A DNA stretch of 64,000 nt. Origin: Colius striatus (Eukaryota; Chordata; Aves; Coliiformes; Coliidae). The translations under genes were made by a program, and so were the position numbers. This document shows, piece after piece, positions 1 to 12,200 of this stretch; position 1 is the first letter of the stretch, and each line of letters opens with the position of its first letter. The stretch spans positions 9,646,001 through 9,710,000 of the forward strand of contig NC_084774.1 in NCBI RefSeq assembly GCF_028858725.1, read 5' to 3'. The notes beneath the pieces are model-generated. The model made no database searches. It was given only the letters and a program-made list of their open reading frames with translations, and was not told the DNA's origin.

Positions 1-3000
1 GAGTGGATGCACTTACCTGGCTGTTAGGTAACAGATATCAAGAGTTCATTTAAGCCATTTCTATACTTCATAGAATTGTCCAAACCAAATGTGGCAGGAG
101 TTTGTTGAATGCATTCTGAGCTGCAGCTCCCCTCTTGTCTCCTGTGCTCTGTTTCAGTGCTTAATTAACGCAGATGTTGAAGAGCTGCTGTTTGAGGCTT
201 CATTTCCACTAGTGTTGAGAACAATATTTTGGCTGCAGCAGTGATAGGAAATGGCTCATCACAGCAAATACAGCTGCTGCTAATTAAATGTATCTGTTAA
301 CCTTTATTCCACAGCATAATTACCTGGAGTCTGTGTTTCTTCCTGTCATCTGTGTGTGTGATAGTTGTCTTTTTACCAACTAGAAGGTGAGGCTACTTCA
401 GTGTTAATGTTTCCCCTCACATGATGCTTGCTGAAGGTCCCTTTCTCCTTTGGGAAGCTACAGGTGTGTCAAACATGGTGTCAGGAGAATGGAATGTGTC
501 AGATGACATTGATGTTCACAACAGAATGGAAGATGTCACAGTTCCCTGCTGAGCTCCTCAGGAGACCCCCTCCAGTGAAATCTTTCTATTGGGGCAGAAA
601 TGAGTGTGAAAGAAGTGTGGAGTGAACCACCCCACCCTCATACACACACACCTGAAAACCAGCCCCAGGCTTCCTTGGATTCTACCACTATGAGCAGCTT
701 GTCTGGCAGAGGCTGGAAATGCTTCAGTGTGGGCCACAAGCACTGACATTTTGTTCCTGTTGCTTGAGGAGTTGACATTTGGTCCTTGTTCAGAGCTGCA
801 CACTCCTTTTTAAACCACTTGTCTTGTTGGTTTGGAAACTGAGAGAAATGAATGGGAGAGTTAATGGAACTGAATGCAAGTGCTTTGTGACATGTCATTT
901 ATCAGGAAGGGGGTGGATAAGGGACAAGAGGCATGTTCCAAGGGCAAGTGAAGATCTTCTAAGTGAATGGATAAGGTGCAGAACTTGCCTTTTTGCCCTC
1001 AAATGATCCCCTGTGCTGTGGTCACTGTAAAATCTGCTGCCTTGGCTGAAGGTCCCGTTCCCCCAAAGCAGGGAATCCCATCAATCCTTCCTGAAAGTGC
1101 CACCCAGCTCCCAGCCAGGGCTGACACGAGGTTGCAAAGGCAGCATGTGTGGAAACCTGAGTGATGCTGAGCCCAGCTCTCCTCACAGGGGTTTTTACAT
1201 CTTTGGGTTTTGTTACAGATGGTTGGTTTAAAGCTCAGAGCTGAGGTACCAGGATGTAATGGGAGGCACAAAGCTCAAGCTGTGTGTTTGTCAAGTGGCC
1301 AGATGTGCCAGGGAACACATTGATGACTTTGATAAATGCTGAAGCAGGGTTTGAGGAGTGCATTGCTCTTTCTTTTCCTAGAAATCCTCTTTAGCAGCTT
1401 CTAAGTCATGTAAAGGTGATTTGGGGAGTAATTGTGTGGGAAGAACACAGGACTGAAGTCTGGGAGACCTTGACATCACCTGCCTTGTCTTCCTTGATGC
1501 ACGTGAAGGACACACCTCTGCACTTAAGTCCTCCCCTTGGAATTCAAAGCTGCCGTTCACCTGCAGCAACCTGCCCTCAGCTCCCTAAATAAAGGTTGAC
1601 CATGGTACCTGAGCCTTTGCCGACCTGTTTTGGTAAGCAAGGGAGAGGCGGCCGCTAGAGGACACTCTGCCCCAAATCATCAGTTGTGCCCGCAGGGACT
1701 GCAGACTGCTGAGGCTGCAAAGTGATGGGCAGGGCAAAGAAGCCAAGGGGTTGTCTGAGGCCTGGATGCGCGAAGCCTGCAGTGTGATGCCGTCCTCCAG
1801 CTGGGAACAAAGACAACTTGACATGAAACTTGTAAGTGAAGCCCCAAAACCCAATGCTCTTCTTCCTCCAGTGCTCAAGTGATAAAGAATCTAAAGGGAG
1901 AAGAGAATTGGGGAGGTTGAGCTGACACTTGTTGAGCTCATCTGTGTCATCTTAATGAAACTGTAGTTCACAGACTTGCAGCTTGATGGGAAACTTCTGT
2001 TTCATCTTCCAGGTGCAGTGAAAGGTGCTGTGTGTGGGATTCCTCGGGTACCTTTGGGTCCTGGTAGCCATTAGTGCCTCAGGCTCATGCTAAACACACA
2101 CTTTTAGGATCTTGTGTAGTGATAACACAGAACCTGAAGAAAACAAGCTGTTTGGTAACAGCAAAAAGTGATTCATTCAACTGGAAACAAGTCCTCCCTT
2201 TTGCATCTCAATTTGATCCTCCAGTGGGAGAAAGGAGCTGAGCTCTGCATGTCCTACAGCTCAGACTCATTGATTTCACTGTTTCTCTCCCTCTTCTCCC
2301 TTCAATTGCCTGTAATTTCTCCCAGACCCTGACATTTTCCCAAATGACATCCTTGTAGGAAGAAATTGCACTTGCTAAAAGCTCTTTAGAATGAACCAGC
2401 CTCCAATGAATGAGTGTGCATGAGAAGCTTTGCAGAATGCACACCATCAGGGTTGGGGAGGGGATTGTCTTTATTTGCAGGTTGTTTCTCTCTGTTGGTG
2501 ATCTCCCTTTTAAAATGCCACATCTGTAGCATTCCACACTCCTGTCAATGCCTGGAAATGGGCTTTTGCTGGCTCTTGTGAGCACATGCAGTAAGAGACA
2601 GCCTCCATCTGAAAAGCCTTACTGCCTGATACTTCTGACAGGCTGTTAAAGAAGCTGCTAAGCTTAGCTTGCAAAAACTTCTGACTCAAAAAGCTTGACC
2701 CTGAGCCACCTGCATCCCATCTCAGCCCCAAAAGCACAAAGCCATTTCTTTGGTTTGGGTAAATGTCTGAGGACTTCATTTTGCTGTTCAAAATAAAGGA
2801 GGCACTAATAAATCAAAACTAGGAGTTTGTATTTCAGCAGCCCAATTAAAGAGGGGTGGGAACAGTCTGGTGTTCAGTGCTGTACAGAGCTGCAGAGAGG
2901 GTGGGTGGTTGGACTGTCAAACTGCCTTAATTTAATTGCAAACACATGCTGATGAGTCCCCTCCTCCTGGACCTCACAGCTGGGGAAACTTTTGTGTGTC

Positions 3001-3047
3001 AGCTCCCTGCAGTTCAGAATTGAGGCAGATCCACTCCAGCAAACACC
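1..3047. other. Upstream region or intron, no gene recognised
   Basis: Contains a short GT run near 351-360 but no CpG-rich promoter, no convincing exon and no clear repeat. If the LRRNT exon is internal, this stretch is the end of intron 1 of the PXDN-like gene. Confidence 0.5.
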
Positions 3048-3211
3048 ATGCTGATCAAACCTTCACTTCTTCCAGGCTTTCTGTGTTTTCTCCTCTTGCC
3101 TAGTTTCTCCTGCTCCTGTCCTAGTCGCTGCCTGTGCTTCAGGACTACAGTGAGATGTATGCATCTCATGTTGGAGACCATCCCTGATGTCCCACCCCAG
3201 ACAAGCATACT
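3048..3211 (+). CDS. PXDN-like: PXDN-like exon: signal-like peptide plus LRRNT
   Basis: The frame reads a hydrophobic start ([11 protein letters not shown]) and then the LRRNT cap [20 protein letters not shown], ending at donor GTGAGT in phase 2. The LRRNT identity is firm. The ATG at 3048 is not: a good acceptor (pyrimidine tract ending in TAG at 3101-3103) lies inside the supposed signal peptide, and a pyrimidine tract reads as Phe/Leu/Pro anyway. The coding part may therefore begin at 3104, with the real first exon upstream or outside the window. No CpG-rich promoter is visible around 3 kb. Confidence 0.8.
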
Positions 3212-6200
3212 GTGAGTAACTCTTTCATTTTACTGCTTTTCTTACCTATTTGCTCTTTAGAAGGAAGAAAGACAAAGAATCCAGGCCAAAAGCATGGGTT
3301 TTATCCCCTTTTTTTCCTGCAGAATTGTCTGCATCACAGACTGCTTCATGTTTTTACAGCATAAAACAGAGACTTTGGCATCAGTTAATTGGTAACAGGA
3401 CAGACAGGGAGTTGTAGAATTTAATGAGTGATGCCAAGGCAATCACTGGAAGGCATTTCTGGAGAATCAAAGGTCATAAATGTTAAACTGAGCTTATAGA
3501 AAGGCACACAGTTGACATTTGAGAAGCCTTTGTATATGGGTATAGGGGGGAGAGGGGAAACACAGCAGTTCAGGGTTTTGCTCTACTGAAAGAAACACTT
3601 TCTAACACTTACAACATGATTTCTTTCCTGAACTTTAAGTAGTGGTTTTCCAGTCTCTACCTGAACTATACAAACCAAACTTAAGGCTGGTTTGAAAAGC
3701 AACAACTGTGGTAACTCACAGATGCCTTGAGCAATAAGGTACCTGTTGGCCAGGGGGGTGCTGGCTGAGTCCATTCAACAGAATGGTGAGGGATGAAGTG
3801 CTTGGAGGCTCCTAGACAGCTCTTCCTGAGAGCAGAGCACATCCCTGGGATTCTAAACTAATCCTAAGCCTTAAAGGTGACTGTTAAGATGCAGTGGCAT
3901 GTAACAAAGTGCTTCCCTTTGTGGTGCTCTGAGCTGATCCCTTGGCTTGGAGGAATGTTGGGCTTTTTGTAAACAGGAAAGTAAACAAAAGACAACAAAT
4001 TCTCTTTTCACTCATCCTCCTTAAACTCTTACTGATTGTGAAACCTTTTCCCTGTGCCTGTAATTTGGTGTCAGCCAGAACATCTCTACCAGCTTTCCTC
4101 CTGTAGGCATCTCACACTGCTAAAGCAGTTCCTCTGCTGACAGCCTGAGGACCAGGATGTGAGCAGGTTGCTGGCATTTAAATTACTGCCATCCAGATCT
4201 GCTTTGCTGGATGGAAACCATAGAGGTTGTAGCATCAGTTGAAGGGTTGCTACAGCTCTCAGAGCTTGGCTGTTGGGGAAACTGCAGCTGGGAGTTACCC
4301 TGACATGGGGGCAGAGCAGAATCTGGACTTGCTCTCTCCTTAGGTAAGTGATGGAGTGGTTATTCTACAGTGTGGCACTGCTCTAGTGCTGCAGGGCTTG
4401 GTGCAGACTTGTTGCTTATCTGCTGTTACAGGAACTTGCAGAGCCTGACTCTACAAATTGTCACCAAACTCTTTTTCCCCCCCACACCACCCTGCATCTT
4501 GAAGTATTAAAACATTTAAAACATCCTTGAATGGTTTGATTTGAGCAAAGTAACTTGTTTCTCCTTGTTTAAACATAGACTTTATGGGGGAAGACTTTGT
4601 TTTCTTGGCTGAACTGAGAGATTTCTGAGCTCAGTAAAGCTTCATTTCTGCTCTCTGCTTGAAATGAGACAGCCTTTACTGTCACACTGGGTAGCTTGAG
4701 TGTGCTTCTGGTAGAAATTCATTGAGTGCAGAGGGAGGGAAGTTTACTTTGGTCACCAGTACTGCAATGGTGTGTTTCTAAATGCCCTCTGGCCACAAAG
4801 CTCTTCCTTCTTTCTGTGTTGCAGGGAGCAAAACCTGTGGTCCATGGCTTGTCCTTGCAGCTTTAGTAGAATGCCAGGCAGTACCTTGCTGTAATGTTGG
4901 TGGCAGTGAGTTGGCTGTAAAACTCCATCCTCTCTCCCCTCTGCTAACTAGTTTGCCTCCACACTGCTTGTAAATGGTCTGTGGTTTACCTGCCTAACCA
5001 TTTGGAAAGCTGGTTTATTTAGTTTAACACAAGAGCCACAACCTTGAGTGGGAAACTGGGTTTTTAAACATGAACTAAACAGCACAGGTGTGAGATGTAA
5101 AAGTAGATACATTCCAGAGGTGACCATCTTTATGGGACAGTGGTTTCTAAGGCCATTTATCTGCTTTATTCCTCTTTTAATACTGTCTGCATAGTAAAGC
5201 AAACCCACAGTGATGAGCAGAGATCCCCTTAAAGGCACATGAGCCTGGTGAGTGTTCTCTTGTTGGCAGATCACCTGCCTTTGTGGGCAAGGAAAAATCC
5301 TGACTTCCTGGGTGTCTTGAAGATCTAATGGAGGTAAATGCACTTGCAGCAGCCCATTGTATCTGTTATTAATAGCACTTGAATAATCAGACTTTCCTTT
5401 TTAATGGTGCAAGGTGGAAGAATGCTCCTTAACCAAGCCCCTGCCTCCTCCAGCCTTTGGGGATGTTGATCTTTCTCCTGGGAGGACCATTGTGCCAGTG
5501 TGAACATTCAGACCTATAGCAAGAGCAGCCTCCATCGTGAAGTTCTTCTGAGCAGCAAATGTGGGGTTGGGGTATTTGCCACATTTGCCCTTTGGTTTGA
5601 GTAGGGGCAGGTCTGTGACTGCAGTGACACCAATCCCAGGCTCCAGCTTGGTTCCCTCACAGAGCAGCTGCAGTTTCCAGATGCAGTTTGCTTTGAAGTT
5701 GGGAGTTTGGGACTTTCTGACCTCTGTGACTCTGTGCCACCCTGTCTCTGACAACCCTTGAAGACTTGGGGGAAGTCTTCTAGCCGGCACATGCTGTGCT
5801 TCAACAAGCCCCTTTGGCACATGGCCCCCTTGGGGCTGTAGCCAGCTGGCCTTGCTTAGAGCAGCCCACAGCCTTCTCCAGGCGATGCTGGGATTGGCAT
5901 GGAACCAGTTCCAGGATTGATGAGCTGTTACTGGCTCCTCTTTGGTCACCATTTCCCTCCTCCCTTCTCAATCCCAGCTGGGTGCAGCTGAGGATCCGGC
6001 CCAATGTCTGGCTTTAGCAACAGACTGTTTATCTTTGGTCATGAAGTCAGCTCCTTGAATCTGAGCAGGGACTAGGATGGCAGGAATGGCTACACATGTA
6101 CAGATAAGCAAGCTATAAAAATTCATGGTGGATAACTGCAAACATAGTTTGGCTGCTGCCTGTTCAACTGGAACATGATTATCCAGATGTGATCTGCTGG

Positions 6201-9200
6201 TTACCGCTGGGATTCGAGTGGTTCTTTTTGCCAGCAGCCCAAAGAAGGGAACAGCTGGGAAACATACACTCTGCAAATTTCAATAGGTCTTTAAGCTTCC
6301 AAGTCATTTGTTCTACAGTGTGACATTTGAAACAATAAACTTTGAAGCGTGTGGGCATGAGGGGGAGAGATCCAGGGAAAGAAGTTCCCCTCTGGCTGGC
6401 AGCTAATGGATTGCAATCCAATTATCCATGGGTTGTTCTCCTCCCTGCATTCTGCACGGCACATAATGAGTGGGCACTCCTAGAGAAACATAGCTGAGGG
6501 CACAGGCACTATCTGGGCTCTGAATGCATGGCTGGCATGAACTGGAGGTGACCCAGTTGTTCACAGACCTGGTTGCTAATTGGGCAGCGTGAGCACTGCC
6601 AGCTCCACCAGTTTTGTTTCCCTTCCTTGTTGTGCTGCTTGCATGGTGGCTGCTCAGTTCCTTTCTTCAGTCATTGCTGTGGGAGGACAGGGTGTAGCTC
6701 TCTCAAGGCTATCTTAAGGAGCATGGCTTTGAGAAGGAGCCTTGTTGGGGAAAGGGCTGAGTTCTTGGAAATGCTGCTCCCTTTGTGGTCTCTGTCGTGG
6801 GCTTGGGTTGGAGAATGGATTATTCATTTCCTCTGCTTGTGATAGTCTCATGTAGAGCCATTAAACACACACCCACACACTCTGGCTGTGCAGGTGTGAT
6901 CCCTTTCTGGCTTCATTCCCTGTAGCATTTAATCCTCACTAAACCTTTCAGACGTGACCAAAGTCTTCTATGTGTTCTGTTTATAGCAGTCCCTTCATCA
7001 GAAGGAAGAGGGGGAGGGAAGGCATTTAGGACACACTTTCCTTCCTAGAAACATGCCATCACCTTTTGATGAAAACATCCTAACTCTTGGCATTGGCACT
7101 ACCTCAAGGAAACCTGCCTTTGAACTTCACAGTGCTTCATCATCTGCTTCCCACTTGAGTGTCTGCATTTTCATGGACCTCACCACATGCTTCTCCCCAT
7201 AGGTGTCCCAGGAACTTTGTCCTGTGCTCTTTAAGGGAAAGTCAGTGTTCTTTAGTGAAAGAATGGGACATAAATGGCTGTGTTCTTAAAAAGCAAGAGA
7301 CACCTGGCACCTGTGCTACATTAAACTCGGTGCTAAGGAGTGCTCCAGCAGCTCATGCAAGCTGGCATGGTGCTGCTTCTTGGACTGCATGAAGGAAGGT
7401 AAATGTGTCTTTGCACTCAGAAGTTTTCCCTTATTCCCTCCAGGTCAGGGTCAGAACACATTTCAGGAGGAGGGAAAGTTGTCTTCATTTGATGTGGGCT
7501 GTATTGTAACTAGATGGTGCAAAGGAAACAGGCATCAGGTTAAGAGAGTTGTGCTCCTTGCTGACATGAGTGCCCAAGAACACACTCAGCTGCTTTGCTT
7601 AGGATCAGCCCCTAATCTGCATACCAGCTGTTAATACAGAATAGCTCAAATGATCAAAGATTGATGAGGTCAACAGTTTGCTGTGGAATCTCCAGGGCCA
7701 AAAGTATGTTTTGGAGCTATTCCTTGCTCCTGCCTTGATTGCCAAGAGCTAAAGGGATGCCCTGTGGCACTGCATGAAGTGATTCCATCAGGGATGAAGT
7801 CTCAGCAGACCCCTCCTGCCCTGGCACTGACTATGAAGTGCAACATCACTGCCAGCTTACCTGCACAGGAAAGGTGAGATCACACCAGCTTGGTACACTG
7901 CCTGCTCACTGTCTCATCCCAGCTCACACACAAGAAGCCCTTTTGAAAACTCCCTTTTTGTGGGAGTTTGTGGGAGCTGAAAGCTTCAAAAGCTGCTTTC
8001 AGGAATGCCTGTGGTGATTTCTTAATTAAAATGTAGTGTGCCCATCCCCAAAGCTTCAGTGTGTGAGCAGTGTGTAAGAGCAGCAGCCTGTTCTGCAGTG
8101 AGGCTCCCTGCATCTGCAGATTCAGGGTCTCTGTCATCTCCTTTACTGGTGTTTCCATGCTGAATGTATTTTCCTTCCTCTTCACTCTTTGAACAGTCAA
8201 ATCTTGATGTTTTAAGCCAATATGCCCCAAAATAGGCATGACTTGGAAACAAACCCTCCCATCCCTGAGCCTCCCTGCAGTCTCCTTGTCTGTCTAGCAG
8301 AGGTGGCAGTGCTCAGCTGGCCATGTAAGGATTCAGACATGAAGGATGGTGTTTATTAAAGCCATTTGGGGACTGGTGTGAGGGGGACATTCCTGAGTTG
8401 GGGAGTTGATGACAGTGAGTCTGGAAGACTTCATTTCCATCTCAGCAAGGCTGTTTTCCCTTCCTGCCAGGACTGGAGCTGTTTGGTGGGAGGAGGGAAC
8501 CTGCAGAGACAGCTCTGATGTTCTGTGGATGAGTGAAATGAGCACCTTTGTAAGAAGAGCCACTTCACCAGAGAGTGGAAACTTCAAAGTTGTTCTCAGG
8601 ATGCCTTCCACCATCTCCCTTCCCCAGGGAACACTGGAAGCAACCTCAAGGTCTTATGTCTGTCTGTAAGCCCACCTTCACTCTCTGTGTCTTTGTTGGT
8701 AACGTGTGGGTGGCTGCCATTGGCTGAACCAGTTCTGGGTGAGATGCTCCAGAACTGTCCCTGTCATTGCTGTGCACAAGGTTTTGAACACAAAAGATGC
8801 TTCAATGCAACAAACCTAGGGATTTCCATGGAACTGCAGTGAAATGCCTCTTGTAGCTAATTGTCTGCTTAGGTTAACATAATAATGCATGATTCTGTAA
8901 AAGCCCAGACAGGCTGAACAGAAGTGGAGGTTTCTTGTAAGAGCCACTGATTGCTTTGTGTGCTAATCACTGGTAATTATTTAACACACTGCTTTCAGCA
9001 ATGGTTGTTCTGACAGCTGAGAAGGGCAGAAAGAATCCAGTGCAGTTCTGTTTCACTGGACATTTGCCAACTCTGGTGTTCTTGGGCAGCCTCTGCAGTG
9101 GGGTTAAGAGTTCCCAGAGTCACAAAAGGTAAGTTATTCCAACAGCACATCCTACATTATCCCCCTACCCCAGGCCAGTTTCTCCCTGCCAGTGCCACGG

Positions 9201-12200
9201 TGCTTTGGCACAAGGGTTTGGTGAGATTCTTGTGCTGAGCCAGTCAGGCTGGAAATGTCTGAATGGATCAGTGCTGAATGATGCAGGGCAGCTGCTGTTC
9301 CAGGGCTCCAGCTTACTCTGTGTGGAGGTAGAAGAGGATGTGGGATCCTTTAGCAGCAGCTATCCCCCTTTTTCCTTGTGGAAAGGTATCTTATAATCCC
9401 AGACTGCTTGCCTTGGGGGAAGAGTTCAATCACAAGGGATTGTTTTCCACCCCCCACCCGCTCAGTTTGCAAACTCCAAGGTGGAGAGGAGGAGGTGGGA
9501 GTGAGGGAGCCCAGCTGCCAGGCTGCCACAGGAGGAGCTGTGTGGTGGGTCCCCAGAAAAGCACACTTGGTGAAAAGAAGTGTAAAGTTTCCAGAGTGAG
9601 TGCCTTGGGAATAGAGAGAAGCCAACCTTTCTGTGTAAGAGGGGACACACTCTGTAGGGAATGTTCTCAATCAGCTGCATGCAAGCCAGGACTTTCCCTG
9701 AGCAGCCCTCCATGGCATTCATTACCAGCTAAGCTCCAGGCTTGCTGCAAGGGCTGGAGAGAAAACACTGGGGATCAGATAAAGTATTGGTGGCTCTTTT
9801 AATGCATTGGTAAGGGGGAAGATGTTATTTCCTCTGTGTCTCCTGGGGCTTGCTTTGCTCTGTAGGGACAATCATACTGGTGTCTTAGTGTGTCATTAGT
9901 GTCCTTCTGCACCCAGGGCAGGATGCACCTACCTAAGCCCTCTGTGGCTGCTGTCTGTCTCAGCTGCAGCCCTCTGAGGGTTTTATTGGCCTTGCTGTTT
10001 AAGGTATCTTAAAATCTCCTGAGTCTGCAGCTTTAGTCAGTGACTATTTGCCCATTTCTATTTGTAGCAGTGTTCTGACACAGTTGTTGTATCTGTGGCC
10101 AAATAAACTCTTCCACTTCTTTTCATTGTCGTGTTTTCCAGGCTTGGGATCATTCCCATTGCCTTCCTCTGGATGCTCTCCAGTTAATTCACATCATTTC
10201 TGGAAATGAAGTGCTCAGTGGAGACATGCACTGTTCCCTTTCTTGTCAGTGGGGAAAGCTGCTGCCTTTGTGTGGTGGAGAGGCAGTGAGCTTCCAAAGG
10301 TGTGCAGGGCAGCTGGGGCCCAGAAAATCACCTGAAGGTCTTAGAGAAAACCAAAGAAAAAGCAAGCTGTCACTAACATAAAAAGCTAAGTTTTGTTATA
10401 TGCTGCTTGGGGATAGTGTAAAGTTCCTGCATGAAACCAAACCCTCTCCTTCAGCAGAAGGAACTGTAAGGAGGCATCTCTCCATCTGTGTCCTTCTCAG
10501 CAGCTGGAGCACTACTGAGAGATGCTTCAGCCAAGGGAGAGCTGTGAGTCCTCTGTCAGTGCACCAGGGTCACTCCTGCCAGGTTCTGCAGCCCAGGATT
10601 GCTTTATTGCCCTCAGAGGTGAAGAAACCCCTGGCCTGTGAGCTCAGACTCGCTCAGGGAGCTACAGCCTGGGTGCAAACTTCCCCAGCACCATTTCCAA
10701 GGAGTCATTTTTGGCAAGTGACCGATAGTTGAACAGACCCTGGCACTGGAGGAGCTTGTGGTTTGTGTTCTTCTGAGTTTTTGGAGGTGTTTTTAGTCAC
10801 CTGTGGTTCTGGGGTTTGGCTTTTGTTGCAGCTGTGGGAGCTGTGCAGTTGTGGGTGAGTGCTGAGCTGGGAAGGATTGCAGTTCATAGAATGGTAGGGG
10901 TTGGAAGGGACCTTTAGAGATCATGTAATCCAATCCCCTCTGGGGAACTTTGCAGTTGCCTTTGTTCATTAAAACACCCTGATCTATTTTCCTTTTCCCC
11001 CACACCTGCAGCCTGTGACCCAAAGTGGTGTTTTCCACTTCACTGCCTGCTCCCTGCTGCCTTCCATGAGCATCACCACCTTCAGCCCTGACCCTGTGCA
11101 TTTCTTCCCTTTATTATGTTCCCTATTACCTGTAGCCAGCTGCCTGGACTAATTACACAGCTCTTTACAGCCCCCCAGGGCAGGCAGAGTTGGTGCCTGT
11201 GTGTTACAGTGGATAAATCAAGTTTGCATTTCTTCACCTCTTTGTCTCATGCTCTAGTCTTTCCTCATTCCCTTGTAATGAGGCTGTGGAGAGCAGTCAG
11301 CCAGTCCTGCTGTCACCTTTGCCACCTTTGTGTTTGGCTTTATGCTGTCAGCCACTGCCTTGGAAAATCCAAACAGATACCCCCAAATTCCCATCACCAG
11401 GGAGGAGGGATGTGTAACACCTTCTGACAAGAAGAAGGAGCAACAAGCATTGGAAGCAATGCAAGTCAAGCCAAAGGCAGCAGGAAATGCCAAAGGTGAA
11501 GTTGCTGTTGGAATGTGCAGTTCCAGAAGGTGATCCTTGGGGATTGCAGTGTGCAAGGGACAAATGGTGCCTGTAAATTGCAGTTCCAACACTCTTGTGG
11601 TTGTTGTTTTGAAACAGTGAAGCTGTGTTCTTTCCTGCCTTCTTAACTCCTCTCTGGGTACCCCTAAGAAAGGGGAGAGGCTTCTCCCTGCCTCAATCTG
11701 CTCATTCCTTTGTTGAGAGCTGAAAGGTTATAGAAAGGATCAAAACAACCAGCACAGAAAAGACAACTTCCACTGGCCTGTTCTGTTGCATTCAGTGATG
11801 ACACAGGGGTGAGAGCTCTCCTGCAGCCACCACTCAGTGATGACCCAGGCAGAGATGTCATGTCCCACTGTAAGTAACTTAAGGAAGGACACTGTGCATT
11901 TTCTGCCTGGAAAGTGAGGAAATGCAGTGGGTATTCTTCTTATCATCAAATAACTACTTTTGCAAAGTGTTCAGCTAAAGAACTGTTACATCTTCAACCA
12001 AAACCAGCTTCCCTGTGTGTCTTCTCATGCTCAAAGGGGTTTCAGGCCCCCTGGGTACTCTCTGTCAGCTCAAGTTGACAGCTGCCTGCAATGACTGCTC
12101 CTCTTTCTAACCTTCATTTTACAAAAGCCACGATTCCTGTGCATGTCTGGTCTAAAAATAAGTCCAACTTGTAGCTACTTGTGCAGTTCTTGTTTCAAAC

